A stretch of 64,000 nucleotides of DNA from Spisula solida (lineage: Eukaryota; Mollusca; Bivalvia; Venerida; Mactridae): positions 50,014,722 through 50,078,721 of the forward strand of contig OX365952.1 of NCBI GenBank assembly GCA_947247005.1. Direction: 5' to 3'. The notes below the pieces were generated by a model. That model made no database searches. It saw only the letters and a list, made by a program, of their open reading frames with translations, and was not told the DNA's origin. The position numbers and the translations under genes are program-made. Positions 11,518 through 25,996 of this stretch are shown one piece after another; positions within the stretch are counted from its first letter, which is position 1, and the number at the start of each line of letters is the position of its first letter.

Positions 11518-14500
11518 GTGCAAATAAGCAATTTAAACCACTCTCGATATCGCACACTGGGTGTTTTTCTTATTAAGAATAGCGCAGAGTTTCCTTCCAA
11601 CATAGTTTGTGAAGTATTTAATACACACGTCATCGAACTGTAACATCAACAAACTACAGCGTAAACATCAGCGAGGTATTCGGTTCGTTTTGCAAATAGT
11701 TTTCATCAAATATAACTAATCATATAGGGTATTGATACCCTATAGAGCTTTGGATGTAAACATTCTAAATAACTACAAAATGTCGATGTTTCGTTATTTT
11801 TGATGTCAGTGTAGTTGTTTATAGGATATACAGGCAACTATACAAAAATTATGCGAATAGTTTTACACTTTTATTTTGTGTTTGCAATACACCAATACTG
11901 TATGTGAGACAGCACATTTAACAGCTAATATCTTGTCTATATTAATAACAACGGATGAATGTATTCATAATCTGTGAGTATCACGAAGACACTCTAAGTG
12001 TAGTACAAACACAAATCCAAAGGACCGATATTGCACAATTTTCTCACGGAAATTCATATATGCAAAGCAAGAACATGGTAATATATACATATATGAGGGT
12101 CAGGATCAAGCCAAATTCTCCGTACAATATCAGATAAAAGTATGTATGGTAACAGTCTTTGATAAAGTAACTATGTATATCCACGAGAAAACCGAAGAAA
12201 CCCTACAGAATGGAGTTTTTAAAATCTCATACATGTAATCATATCTATTAAAACATGGCCAAACTATGAGATAAATGGGTGGAGTAATTAAGTGACATTG
12301 CTTATCACAGAAGAACCTAAATGTGCAAAATATTTCACTTGAATTTTTACATGTAAATATTTTAACACAGAATGTGTTTGACATTTATGAGCAGAGATCG
12401 GCATGTTCTGGTTGCGTTTTACTGGAAGGGTATTTATATACATCGTCTCGGTATAAAGTTTGTCATAATATGGTACAGGTATCACTGTTTTTGTTGTTTT
12501 GTCCACAAACTGGATTCATACAGAAACATTACAAGTACTTTTGTATTTAGTGGAGGGTGTAGCCCGATATTAATAGATATACGAGTGTATGTAATCTGTA
12601 TTGTAGTTTGACTGCGACCTGGTCACCCAGTGTATTATTACATTATCGCTTTTCCAGTTCAGTATTGCAGTTACTCCACCCTTTTTCATCGTAACTATGA
12701 TATAACGTACATGTTCAGTATGTAACTGCTGTCACCAACACGCAGCCCTTGAGATTCTCCGGTAGCATGCGAATTAAGCGTGAGCACGGTCAATGCAATT
12801 ATACGTTTGAAACTCTACAAATACATACTCATACTTCAAAGGTAATAATATAAGTACAATACTAATAAAGGCCATGATGCATGAGTATATTATAACATGA
12901 TACAGTCGTTTTGCTATTGAAATGATATTCAATACTCTATGATACGAGACATTATTGTTACACCTCCTTATATAAATTTTCACTCGTGGCTACGGTGTTT
13001 TTGATCACTCGCTGAAATAAAATTCACCATATATCTTCTATATGATTATAATTATTATTATCAAGTAGAGTTATATACGACATGTACATATACATATTCC
13101 CAAGCAGCGAAACTGCCTGCTGAGAGGGAAGGTCGAAGGTTTCTACTTCATGTTTGTAATTCAACAGTTAATTAGACAATAGTTACCAGGAAGTGTCCAG
13201 TCTAGATATGAATCGGGAAGTAGCTAGCTTAGAACATGCCTAGGCATCTTGTAAGCCTAGTTGGTTGGTCAGAGATAACGTCACTAGCAGTATTTTAACA
13301 TCCGATATATTTGAGAGTTAACTATTTCATAAGTCTAGCAATTACTATCATCTAAATGAACCAATATACATGGAGATCTAATCATATGGTTATTAAAAGA
13401 CGATGTGACCTTTTAATAGGTGAGACACTATCATAATCAATAACTAGTTTACTAAGATAAGCCGGAAATCCAGACATAACACTTTTGACCAACTCGTCCG
13501 TTACACAATGTGTCTGCTTTCTACAGCGCGTTATATTATTTATGCATACTTGCATTTGCAATTGGAGTTTTTGTTGCACCTTTTCATGAACGATATTATA
13601 TAATACAGATGTTGGTGATTTATAACGCGTTGGTCTGAGCACATGACGAAATCCAATATTTCATTTAACGGTTATGCAAGTCAATAACCTATAGCAACAG
13701 GATTAAGCCATCTACGACTTTTCCCTAACTATGTTAACTGACATTTCCCGCTTGTACGCTATGTTAAACAACTGTATACTGGTCAAAATACTTATCCGTT
13801 TTCTTTTGTATTTTATCGTGTTTCTCGTCGTTTTTTTAGTTCCATACTAGTATATGCCGTGCATTCAAGGAAGCATGACGTGACGAAAGGTACTCTTTCT
13901 AATGCATTTTACGAATATTTGATTGAATTTAAGTACGGGAATTTTCACATGAACCCCGATCTTCTATTAGCATCATTTAACAGCTGATATCGTGTCTATA
14001 TACATAACTTCGGTTGGAAAAGCGGAAAGCATCATGAAAACTGTTGAGGTTTTATTCAATGACCGATATTGCATGATTGGCACTTGAATATTGATATATT
14101 CAACGCTAGAGCCTTGCAATATCATCATGCATAAAGGTTAGGATCAAGTCAATATGTTCGGCAAAATTAAACAAACAAGACCTGGTTATATGTTATACTA
14201 TCATGTTGAAACTTTCCACCAGTACATGTCATCCAAAGTTTCCACGAAAAGTTAGATAATCGCACTTCCTTGTCATAATGTAAGTAATAAAATATCAAAT
14301 TAGGTGAAGTTATTTACATTTTTATGCAAGGATGCATGTTTTGTTTTACATTATTTCTAGCGTTAATTTACTACGTTTTATACGAATTCAAGTAATAAAT
14401 AAATTAGATGATACAATTTCGTGGAAGACACAATGTTCAAAGTGTCGCGCATAATAACATACATTGTATTATCAAGTTGTCATTTCATGAAAATATGTCT

Positions 14501-14635
14501 AGTAGGAAATAACTGTGTCATTTACAGCTTTTTACATAGCACAGTGTTTGTCATTACAGATAAAGAATACCCAGTATGCATGTACGAGGGGTGATCAATA
14601 TATTTGTGGACTAGTAATCCTGCTAGAGCACTTCA

Positions 14636-14700
14636 GAGGACGGTCAATCGGCTCAACGGTTAGAACGCTGAAGGTGGCGGAGTCACCGTGTATAAACCCA
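14636..14700 (+). other. tRNA-like (possible SINE head) segment, unit 2
   Basis: The segment tcggctcaacggttagaacg looks like the A-box region of a tRNA-derived SINE (TRGCTCARYGG type). The expected B box (GGTTCRANNCC) further on is not recognisable. The same block occurs at about 29269-29327 and 42721-42779, and unit 1 keeps only its first few bases (near 1987). It is therefore older than the array and was partly deleted in unit 1. Two short near-copies of actatacaattcaac follow it. This is not a functional tRNA gene. Confidence 0.2.
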
Positions 14701-15410
14701 ATCACTGTATGGCTTATTGGGGTACTATACAATTCAACTTGTAAGACTTATTGTGATTGAAACATCCGGTGATTTCCTATCACTGTTCAACTTGTTGCAA
14801 GACTATACAATTCAACGTGTACTCCTTATTGCGAAAACCGGACGTTGACTCGTTTATACACTGTGGGAGTAGGATTTGTATAAAAAGAAGACAGAGGCCA
14901 GTGGGTTGGTATGGAAACAAACTGATGACGAGCTGGGATGAGTATCTATACATCTGTTTCTTCTGGTCTACCAGAACTTTGTTTCATTATCGTATCTACA
15001 ATTTATACAATATCCTCAGCGTTCGTGGTGGTCTGTATTTAAAGTGAGAGACATGTGCAGACTGGTCATAAAACAATAATTGTTAGAAATGCATAATGGA
15101 GTGCTTTCATAGAGTCTATACGGTACTGACATTTTTCTATTTTCAACAATCCAAATCGCATTCGTTACCCAATGACGTGAATTCATGGTAAAACAGAAAA
15201 TGAGCACCAATGTGTAAGGCAGTAAAACACGATCGCCATGGTAATACTGTAGTTAATAAGCTTCTAAAACATTTGCAGAACTGAAGTTTACAAAATTTAT
15301 TACCAAAGAAATTAGTCTGCTGCATTCTGAAATTCTAACTAATGCATTTAGCGGGAATGCATTTGTATTGAAACTATGAACACTCTGACAGCTGAGGAAC
15401 TTATACACCT

Positions 15411-15770
15411 ATGCTGTGTGATGCTGATAACAGAAAAGTACAAGTGCAGCGTTTATTGGCCCACTTGATGTACACTTTCATTAATAACCGTTATTGCGGT
15501 GTTAAGGTAGTTGGCATCGTGTTCAGCAATATATTTCATTTTCGTACACAAGTATTTGCAAGTATTCCTAAGTTACCACAGAGAAATGACGTGTTTCTTT
15601 TCACTTACTATTCCTTAATTACCAAAGAATCATGGGGAAATAGCGTTATCTTTATAAATAATATTAATAAATTATCAAAGAATTCTTTTCCAGGTCCCGT
15701 TGGTGTAAACGAAGGTTTATTGATGTGTAAACGTCTAGTCTTAGCCAATCAGAATGCAGGGATTCGCTGA
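15411..15770 (+). other. 119-codon open frame conserved in units 2-4
   Basis: An ATG-started frame of 119 codons is kept at the same place in unit 3 (30034-30393) and unit 4 (43493-43852). In unit 1 (2506-2751) it is cut short. It contains LLAHLMYTFINNRYCG near the start and a good 3' splice-site-like string (aattcttttccag) near codon 97. The few differences among copies mostly change amino acids (for example V/M, Q/P, R/I, S/P, L/Q), which suggests no strong selection on the protein. No family is recognised. It is most likely a non-coding frame kept open because the copies are young. Confidence 0.2.
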
Positions 15771-18541
15771 CTTTGGAATTATAGAGAAATGATGTGTTCT
15801 TTGTCAGTAAACATTATCCATCGTATACATAGCCTGCTAATGCGTATTCAGATGTTCACGTGACGTCGGATACATCATTTGACCGGTATCGGCGTCTGAC
15901 TGATTACGTCATCATATTTCTGTGTGTTCGTAACGTGTGTAAAACGTACACTGGTCAGCGTGTTTGCCAATATCTCCTACATTCGGTATACGTTGTTGAT
16001 ATACGTCATAGTGTGACAGTGACTGCTAGAACAGATTAATATTGCCTCAATGGATATGATTATTCGGTTTACATACGTAGGCTAATATAAGAATATTTCA
16101 AACATAATAGTTAGAGAACTCACTTTTCAGCAGGGCATGTTACCTCTATGATTGTCTTTGTGATATAAGTTTGTATATTCGTCGACTTATCTAACGATTT
16201 TATTTCGCACATGTTTGTCGCACAGGTAACTGTATCAATGATAAAGAGTAAAAAAATATTTATTTTATAAAATTTATGTTATCTTAGAAAGGTCCATTTG
16301 TACTAGAGTAGCCAGATTTAAATTGATTTGGAGCATTCCCTGTTCTTAACTAAAACACCTAACATTTGCTGCAATATAGATCTCATATCACCCACACCAT
16401 ATTTTAACTAAACCCTAACATTTGCCATAATATAGTATCACCTACAGTAGGGTTACATACAAAATGATACTCAGCACGACACAACAACTTGTGACATTAC
16501 TATGGATAGTGGTTGGTTCATCTCACCAGGCTCGCGATTTATGTTCATTTTATGCAATCAAACTCCTCCCGTATAAAACAGCACGGCTTTGTCACGTATT
16601 CCGTGATCCGAACACTATACACAGCTTAAATTAAACATTTAACTAAACAAATAAATAAATTTGTGTTTTGTTGGTTTGTTCATTTTATATGATCAAACAT
16701 CTGAATGCATTTATTTGTGCAATAAAACGGTTTATTAAAGTTTAAAGTATGTTTGAAGAAGTTTAATTCATTTAATTTCTACAGTTTAAATTAAATAAAG
16801 AAATAACAGTATAAACAAATATTCATAGAACAAAGTGCAAAACCATCCTAGGGAGCCCTGAAAACAGGTTTTCATATTGGCTAGGCTTATCATTAGGTGG
16901 TATTTTAGCTTGTAAAAGGTGTACCAGAAAGGCAATGTCACATGCAAAATTAAATACAATGTCACAATCAAAGTCCATAACGACGAGCATGCGAAGGCAA
17001 TGCAACATACAGTGTTCCATACAAATATCACATAACGGCGATCTCGTATATTAAGTCCAATAAAAAGTCTCTAACAAAGGACACTCCAAGGCAATGCCAC
17101 ATACAAAGTTTAGACAAAAATACCACAATAAAATGCAGATTTAATATACAAACATACAAAAAAACAATTCAACAACTACGTACATATATTTATAACAAAT
17201 GTCGAATTCATGATTATGAACACGAGTCAGCGAGATATGGGAATATAGTACTGCCTTAGAACGGCCAGAGAAAACAACACTTTAAATTTGATTGTACAAT
17301 TCAACTTGTCAGTGAGGACAATTGCCTTGTCCCAATTCCTCTTTATTCCCATGTCTTCTTCCAGTAAGTAACAGACATAATGATGACATACATTGTTTGA
17401 CTATGTGGTTTGCACAGTATGCAGTCAGTGTTTATAATGAAATAATCAGGCATTATGTATTGTTATCTAGTAAACGTTCAACTCATTTTATTGTCACAGT
17501 AACACTGCTAACCCAACATACACTGATTGGCCAGGCACTGATAAATTGTGGTGAATGTGTGAAATTAGAGAGTTTAGAAACGCTGTCTACGCTCTACAAT
17601 GACAGCAGCTCAACATATTAATGTACTTACGGAATTACTTAGGCCATTTGCTTCTAGGAAAATGCAAGCATGGTGAAATTACCTGTACGCCAATCGTCCC
17701 TCATACAGTCGGACACATTGTTCAAATACAATATAGTTATAATCATATTCTAACATTACCGACGCTTATGTCTATTTAGACAAAGAACAAAAGTAGCGTT
17801 GTATATCGTTCGTCTGATATACAATGAAAGTGACGACACGTCGTTTTTATGACGTCATGCAGGTAAACAAGTAATGTTAACAACATACTCTCCCAAAGTA
17901 ACACTGGCTTAATATATATATATGTTAGAATCTAAATAAAATATTCAACCCCCGTAGTATACATTTGTTGTACAATGGTTTGACTGTTTGTATTAACAGT
18001 TCAGGCCTACGTCTTTCGTGGTTAATTCCTACGCGCCAAAACTCCAAACCATTGAACAGCCGGTATACAACAGATTTTCATAAGTTATTTATTAAAGTAT
18101 CGTTACCATTGACCATAATTCTGATTGAACGTGAACAGTGAATATTTCTATTATGTACTTATTTACTGTACTGTAATGTCCTATGTATTTCAAAATACAC
18201 CATATGACAATAATAATGCAATTTTATAGTAGGTAAAATTAATTGGTACATGACATGTAGTATAGTGATGGCAAAAGACAATGTATGTACATTGTATTAT
18301 CAAAATGCTAAAGTCATTAGTTTTCGTGGCGGATTAATTTCGTGGATAACATGGACGAACTTGACACGAATTAAATCACCGCGGGTTATCAGGCCATCGA
18401 CATATTATATAAAACAAGTTGCCAATCTAACGATTTTGAAGCACGAATTTAAGACACCAAGAGAATTGTATGGTTTACAATAAATGTAGTTCATAATACA
18501 CGTGAAAACATAATACGCTACAATATAATGTAAAAACTTAC

Positions 18542-18763
18542 GTCTATGTCAAGGTCGAATCTTTTGTTCAAATTTCGTCTGCGTTTCTGATATTTTAACT
18601 CTTCTTTCGTCGGCTTAAATGGATTTTTCAGACCATACTTTTCATACAATTGGTCCCTCGTGAAATATTGTTCGTAATAAGCACTAACTACATCCAATGA
18701 TATGAGGACTAAGCATAGTAATGTTATTATTTTAGATGGATTCATAACGAAAACTTTCACCAT
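18542..18763 (-). CDS. first coding exon of a small secreted or type II membrane protein, array copy 2
   Basis: This is the unit 2 copy of the 74-residue secretory exon. It uses the same start context (A at -3, G at +4), the same hydrophobic core, the same predicted cleavage after VVSA and the same phase-0 GTAAGT donor (complement of 18536-18541). It differs from copy 1 at residues 6 (Val), 8 (Asn) and 38 (Gln). In the predicted mature part (residues 29-74) residue 38 is the only amino acid that differs among the four array copies. The conserved minus-strand intron start and the lack of an obvious second exon nearby match the other units. Function is unknown. Confidence 0.7.
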
Positions 18764-20750
18764 TATTTTCACAGCTTTTTTACTCTGCTTCTAGGCCTTC
18801 CACCAACGTAGTGCGAAGAATGAAACTTTAACACGTTTTCGCATTATTATAAACACTATATTCCAAATTATTAATATCATAAATTTTAATCACACAATAT
18901 TGCACCATTTCGCGTAATCATAATTACAATTTAAGACCATTAATTTCAACATTATCCTAGTAGCATGGATTGAACGAAATGCAATAAAATATAATTTTTA
19001 GCTTTTTCACAAATTTATTATCAAATAACTATGTATGATCAAATGTTTGTTAAATCCAGAAATATGCAAACCTCATTTCGTAATCGATTAATATAAATCC
19101 ACACAGATGCACAACATAATTTATACCCTTCAATTGCAATATGTGAACGTATTGTCAAAACTATTATTACTCATTTTATGCATGTAAATCAACAACGACG
19201 GTAAAATCCACACCTATTCTCATATATCATAAAAACGACTTCCTATTTAACGTCCGACTTTTAGCACTGATTATACTTAAATCATCAGCTACATTGTCTT
19301 TTTACTGTTAATGCAGTTTATTAATGCGTATACTGAGTTATGTTCAGTTATAACATGGTTTATCGGTATAACACAGCAATACTGTGGTATAGCTCACTCT
19401 GAGTGCTTTAAGATAGAATGAACACACAGTTAAAAGATAACCTCAATGAAAGTCTACCAAAGAATAAAACACTATCAGTGCTACTATCAATACAGAACCT
19501 GTCCAATCTTACCTATAACTATGCAGTCTGTTAGTTTCTACGTACCTTAAACGTTTAGGGTCATGTCAACAAATGGACGGTATAATTTGATTGAATACGT
19601 AATGCAATCTTAACAAAGCATCTCAACTTGTTTTATTTGCATAATAAACTTATATTATTCACGGTGGGTTTTAAAAGAAATAATTTAATTTTTTTTTAAA
19701 GCTAAACTTGCATGAATTAAGAAATAATGAATATGTACCTGTGTTTTATCGTAGAATAAAGCACAGTCACGAGTTCAGATACGTAGTAATTAAATCACTA
19801 GTGTGTAAGTTATTCAGTCGTAGCTGTGTTTTATCGGTAGTTCGTGCACACATCTAAATGTATTTAGCTGAGGCCGCTGGTTGTGTAAGAATGTTTATTT
19901 TTCGGATATAAATGTGGAAAGTTAAATTGAATCGGATTATCGCACGTGAAATCGCTGACTTAGAATTGGAAGGTCGTACTAAAACTCATGTCTATTTAAA
20001 ATCTGCATCTTATTGTCCTTCTTATTAGCCTATTGTCCTGAAACTTGGAAGTGGTCATGTTGACCAAACTGTAGTTGAAAAACTTAGTTTACCCTTAAGT
20101 AAAGAGTAGTTTTCAGACAGTTTATCTTATTTTCTTAAAATATTAATTTTGTACTACGACCTTCTAATGCTAAGCCAGCGAAATATAGATGATACTGAAA
20201 GTTGGACATGACCACGGTACCAAGCTAACTGTTTCAAACATTGTGTACAATCTTACTGTTTGTAAAATTGGCAACTCATGAGATAATCTGCATCGTTTGT
20301 CATAAATGTCGGCTCCATAGTAAATTGTTTGTGCAGTGCACCATATCTAAAACTCGTAAAATATTCAGCAACAAAACGTTATGAACGGCTCATTTGGCGT
20401 TTTCTCATACTAAATATAATCCACATAGAAAAGTAACGTGGTTGTCCGTACAAAGGATATTTGGCCTCTTGCGACTGTTTAGAAGCGAACAATTTAAACG
20501 ACGGACAGAATTTCCGACGGATTGATAATAACCCCCTAACGTCTGTAAATAAGTCGTGCGTGCATTTGATGTGGGAACGGGTATTCACAAGAACTGTTAA
20601 TTATCACTTCATTAGATTATATAACTTGTAATTGTATTGACCCTTTAGAAATAAGTGCATAACTTCATGGTATCTGCATACTAAAAATAAGTCGGTGAGG
20701 AATAATTAATCTATCATGTGCAGCTGCCGTGTAATAACATAACAAATGCA

Positions 20751-20874
20751 CACTGGCAGTGGACCAGAAAAAAAATTCTATAAAATGCCGTGGCCTATAA
20801 TTTATATATTTACATAAATATAGATTATAGGCCACGGTAATTCATAGAATTGTTTGTTTGGTCGAGTGCTAATG
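20751..20874. mobile_element. foldback MITE-like palindrome, unit 2
   Basis: This is the unit 2 copy of the element at 7004-7126. The inner stem gccgtggcctata / tataggccacgg is kept with a few changes, and the outer arms end in cactggc and a mutated gtgctaatg. It sits at the same place in the unit, so it was inherited with the duplication. Confidence 0.65.
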
Positions 20875-22743
20875 AAAATGTACTATATCTGTCGATAGAG
20901 TTTTGCTTACCATTGTTAAACACCGACGAGACAGTTGGTTTTATTTTCATCTTGTTTAGCCACAATTGTTCGGGTATACTCGTTTAAGGCAGTCAGTTTA
21001 CCAGGACTTGCTTATCAAACAGTAATAACCTGCTGTGCCGAACACATCCTTGGTAACTTCGCTATAAGCCCGTTGTCTAACCAAAACGCTACCGATCGCT
21101 TTACAATGTATACTTATGCAACGGCACACTACCAGCAAGCAGTACTCGCCGATATCATACCGTTTCTCAGCAACTCGCAAGGCGAGCGCTACCGAGCGTG
21201 GTAGCGCTTTGCTGTGCCACTTCGTCCGCTTCGTAGCGCTTTTTAGAAGCAGTCCGTTTCATAGGAAAGCTCTAAAGGAGCAGTAGCCTGGCAGGCCAGA
21301 CATTATACATAATATAAGTGTAACTTTTAAATGGACCTATACATTGTGTTACATAATATTGTACGACTTTCAATAAAATATATACAACATAAACACGTTA
21401 CAGACTCAGTGTAAACATAAGACTTGTGTAAGTTGAAGCGAAATCAAGTAGGTCAGTAAGGGTCACGTCACGTGAATAAATTGGACATTATCGCTGATAT
21501 GAGGTGATATATGACAGCCATGTCGTAAGAACGAAGCGGACCAAAAGAAGATGATGGCCATTTTGGCGCCACGCAAAGAACATTATTTTCAAATTGTTTT
21601 GAAACTGAGGTTAATATGATGAAAGTTAAGCGATAATCTCGTATACTTTCAATTTATAAATTACCTGACAAGTATTAAGCCTTGAATAATAAACAAGGCA
21701 CTTGTCGGCGATATGATGCTAGGGCACGGTGCTGGGACACGGTGTATTTATGGACTACAATACGTCAAATTCTTACTAGTATGTATTCGCTACTCACCCA
21801 GTGACTGTTAGCGCTAGACTGGTACCACTTGTCTTACTTTCCGACACAGTCTACAATATGTTGATAGTAAGATCGTTGTACCAGTCTAGTGATGTGGAGT
21901 GAATAATCGCTTGTTACCATATTCTGTGACATTGGAGGAGTAGTCACATCCTTGTAAAAGAGGAGGTCATAATTGGTTGATAATAATTATTAATGCCACG
22001 GAAATTGGTATGGGCCAACCGACCATATATGCCCGAACAATAGTTATAAGCAAGTGAACTAACTCAGCAGAAGGCAATAATTCTTCATCAGCGATCGTCA
22101 TTTATTCATATTGAATCTTCTGTATTATCTAAAATATTAGATAAGTTTATATAAGTAGGTGATTTAGATTTTGTAAAACAGTTGTGTTTTATCACGTTTT
22201 TATCATAATGGATTGCTACAATGGTTTGATTATAAGAATTTCTACCGTCATAGCATCACAACTTGACAGAACAAATGTGCGAACACATATTCTGAGCACA
22301 AGCCAATTGAATTTATAACCCCGAGTTTTGATAAGGCGTTTGATTACTGACGCTGTTGGTGTTATTTATATAGTTACGACACAAACACGTGTTATTCAGA
22401 CTTCAACTCGTATTGAATCAATATTGATCATATTATTGCCTCATAATTTTAGTATCCAACACCGCCCTTACCCAAATGTTTGTATACTAAAGGTAACACA
22501 ACGTTAATCATATATTATTTAACATTAATATGAATACTTTATTACCGTCTATATTAAGAAGCTATAAAAATAAATAAAACATACATGTACCAGTACTTAC
22601 ATATAAAACGAAATGAAAGTTCATATCTTGATGTCGTGCAGCTACATATGTTTAAATGCAAAATAACAGCACATTGCGTTTTTTGTCGTTAAGAATGTTT
22701 CAATGCCATAATGATTGGCAGTGATTTCATAATGTATGACATA

Positions 22744-23630
22744 CCGTATATCGGGTAATTTTCGCGCGTACCTAATTTTCGCTTTATTCGCGTCCAAACC
22801 AATTCGCTAAAATTGAAATCAGCGAAAAATTCATACCAGAATTTCGCGATTGTCCGAATATGAATGTTTCTACTTTCGTTTTCGTCTACCGGCGTCGTAA
22901 TATTAACGCGTGATGAAAATCGATAGTTTATACTAATTACTAGTACTATACGATAACACAATCCGTATAAATCATACATAAGCTTTTAGTAAAACTTAAT
23001 TTAACTAAACCACCTATAAAGTGCAAAATTTAAAAGTTTAAACAATTATGTTGTTTAAGATGCTATTTCACCAACAAGCGTATTATCACGTATTCATCAG
23101 TTTTGAAAGTAAACAAACAGGGGCCAATTTAACAAAATAATTTTCCCGTCTATTGTATGAAACAATTGAAAATAAATGACGAAGTGTGAACTACTTATGA
23201 TATCTCTGTACTTTACCTGTGAAAATATCTTTTATACATATGACAACGAAAATCGTGTTTTGTTAATGTTCTACTCCAAATTAAATTCATGCAAAGTTTT
23301 GTGTTTAAATAGGTCTACAAGTATATCTTTTATTCGTATGACAACAAGATAGTTTATTTTATCAGGTCAAAATATAATATGCGCGGTACATACTGGTTAT
23401 TAATAATATGCGATAATGCTGTTATAACAAAATACGCACACCGGTACCAACCGGTACATACTGGCTTTTAGTTGCGCTAAAACAATCATGTTGGATTAAT
23501 CTCCCCTTACAAGATGGAAAACGCGAAAAAAACAAACAGAGGTTAGAAATCGCTAAAATTAGCTTCGCTAAAATTTGATTTTGCCGAAAATCGCGAAATT
23601 TGCAGTACGCGAAAATTACCCGATATACGG
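22744..23630. mobile_element. 887-bp non-autonomous DNA transposon with TA target duplication
   Basis: Both ends carry a perfect 23-bp terminal inverted repeat beginning CCGTATATCGGGTAATTTTC. The element is flanked by TA on each side (22742-22743 and 23631-23632). The empty site is visible in unit 1 near 9000 (gtatgacatagtttctgc), so the insertion came after this unit split from unit 1. Subterminal words (cgctaaaatt, gcgaaaa) recur near both ends. It has no transposase frame. A TA duplication is the mark of the Tc1/mariner superfamily, so a MITE mobilised by such a transposase is likely. The exact family is not recognised. Confidence 0.85.
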
Positions 23631-25996
23631 TAGTTTCTGCTGGCAGTGATTTCATGTTGATGACATAGTTTCTGTAAATAGCTCATGTAATCTTGACACT
23701 GATCAGTTAAATTTATCTAGGAAATGCCAATGGTACAATTTAGTGAATAGTGAGACCTAAAAGTAAATTGTGCGTGCTATATTCGAAATTCAAACTATTA
23801 GTCAGTGATACCCAAGCCTGATTGAAATTGGCCCTGATTTCATATCTTACTGTGCTCATGAACGAGTGATAAAACCTGTGTTCTATGCAATTTATCATTC
23901 TCCATTCGATGTGATCGGAACACCTCGCAACTTTTGGTTGAATGATTGTGACAACAATAGGGCAAAACGTAAATAATGGAGGTACAATTACGTCAACACA
24001 ACGACACGATAAGCTTCACTTATCTCATGTCTGTAACCCAAATTGACAAATTATCTGCAACAACAGTTCACATTTAGATTGCCTGGAATTGATAATGTTA
24101 AGACACACACTATGGCTGCTTTCACAGGTCGTGTTTTCCAACTATGTTATTCATGGTGATAGATGCATGCCAGAAAAAGTAATGTTGTACGTATAATGTA
24201 AATTGGTCTTGTCTTAAACAAGCAATGACAGGGTACTACTTAAAGAAGATGAGATGTAACGTGGAACTATATAAGGTTAAGTCCGAATTTTAGTATCTTT
24301 ATTAAAGCATTCTCATTATACCAAGACGTCTATTAGCGTTCCATAATATTTGATCTGCGATATTTGACATTCCCTTCTTCAAACGGATGCGATTATTTAA
24401 ACCTGTTTTTCTTTCCAGATAAAGCAAATAACTGATAAACTCACTCTAGAAGCGGTAAATGTGTTTTGTATGATAATTACATTATCGTATATACCCTATC
24501 TGGTTAAAGTGCACGGTATCAATTGGTATATAATTTGATAACATTATGCAATCTATTGACACAAGCTGCTTATTACGTCTGAATGATTGAATTATTTAAA
24601 TGTGTCAGCAAATAGTACTATAGTTGTACATGAGAATAAACTTCTGTTTACCTAATTATTCGATGTAAAATAATATCATTCCAAATGCCAGTGGAGCCTT
24701 TTTGCATAGAAAAGGGCCTGGTACTTAAAGGGGGGCATTTTTTCAGGTTCGATCTATCCATGAACTCTCAATCAAAGACAGAAACCTATCCTCGTCGAAG
24801 TTGCTTTTGATAAGTTATTTCATTTTGTTTAGCTGTTGGTTGTCCTAGCAACCATTTCGTCTAATTACTGAAATGTGCTTATCTCCATGCTTTCATGAAA
24901 AACACAGTAGATTGATGCAACCTGCCTGTCTGACCTACAAACAAAAGAGTAGTATTCCTGGTCCGGATACACACTCTACACTATTTTGACGTTTCAAGGT
25001 TTGTGCCGTTCACTGACCACAAACATTCCGTTCCCATGACGTGCACAAGATATTGCACTTATATATACATTACTTAATGCTTGAATACTTCAGTAGAGTG
25101 GGCGTGATGCTTATATATAACATTTATCATTTAGTAAGGATGTATCCAATTATAGTCAATTGCAAGCATCTTTAAGTTGCCATAACAAGTTGGATAATTG
25201 ACCGGAAGTATGTATGACATTTAGTTGTTGTTTGATTTTTACGTTCGATTGAGACCATTCGGTTATAGCCCTGTACATTTGGTTTCGAGGGATGACATTT
25301 AGTATAAGTACATGCTCAAACAATCTTGAAAAACTCTCCTCAACGTAAACTGTATTATATCCAGCTAGTACGTGCCAAACAATAACCTGAAGAATTGCAC
25401 TGTATAGTAAAAGTTTAACATAGGCGTTATACTCGTTAACAGAAATATTTACATTTCATTAACAGGTCAAAAATAACTTAAATACTTTGATCATAAGTGC
25501 TATGTGAACTCAATAATCATATTCACACATCTCGACAATTATCTACGCTATAAAACTTAAGACAAAAAAGCAATGTCCGCTAATTGGACCAGTCTTTTTA
25601 TACGTTTTAAATGAGTAACACAAGTCAAATATTATCATTTTTCTCTACCAAAGCCCTGTAGCAACATTCATATTTAAAATTAAGCCTCACTAAGAAAAGC
25701 AACACTTACAAACTTTCTACTTTTCGAATCTGTGAATTTCATATCTGAACTTTTTGTATTCACAAAATTTAATATTAGGTTCGTGAAGCCCAACTCGTTA
25801 ATTTGATGAGCATACGACGTAAAGATATTATATGATATATGTATGTCACAAATAGGCTTTCATATTCGTTCCTTAAAATGTATATTTCACGTGTTTTAGG
25901 TAATGCACTGTGCGCATGATGCATCAAAACATGTGATATATATAGGACCTTTGGGCTGGAACGATTGCCTTGGGAAATACTTATAACTCTATATAA

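Larger units (their letters stand above)
190..12555. repeat. tandem segmental duplication, unit 1 (about 12.4 kb)
   Basis: This is the first of four head-to-tail units. It aligns almost base for base with unit 2 over its right part (about 4260-12555 against 17760-27179). In its left part it is more diverged and shorter: about 210 bp near 1975, about 430 bp near 4365 and part of the region near 3480 are missing relative to unit 2. It carries the minus-strand secretory exon (4599-4820), a truncated retroelement tail found only here (4090-4193), a foldback palindrome (7004-7126), a GC-rich block (about 7200-7520) and a possible reverse transcriptase relic (about 11332-11517). The rest, including 200-4090, 4900-6100 and 7620-11300, is A+T-rich DNA in which I see no supportable gene. 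Confidence 0.9.

Noticed and set aside
12774..12983. 69-codon minus frame repeated at 27401-27610
   Set aside because: Present only in the two most similar units. The unit 1 and unit 4 equivalents do not keep it, and no domain or splice context is seen.
13382..13642. 86-codon minus frame, also at 41459-41719
   Set aside because: Unit 3 has a TGA in the middle (TCT TGA for TCT GGA) and unit 1 has lost the region. No domain is recognised.
14636..14700. possible tRNA gene
   Set aside because: Only an A-box-like string is present. No B box, acceptor stem or anticodon arm can be folded.
16786..17031. hydrophobic 81-codon minus frame conserved in units 2-4 (also 31410-31655, 44861-45106)
   Set aside because: It overlaps a second open frame on the same strand, lies in a region built from short internal repeats of aggcaatgtcacata, and is mostly deleted in unit 1. 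It is better explained as young duplicated non-coding DNA.
18250..18483. 77-codon plus frame just beyond the exon donor, similar frame at 46353-46598
   Set aside because: It lies antisense in the predicted intron. Unit 1 is frameshifted there and the start differs between copies.
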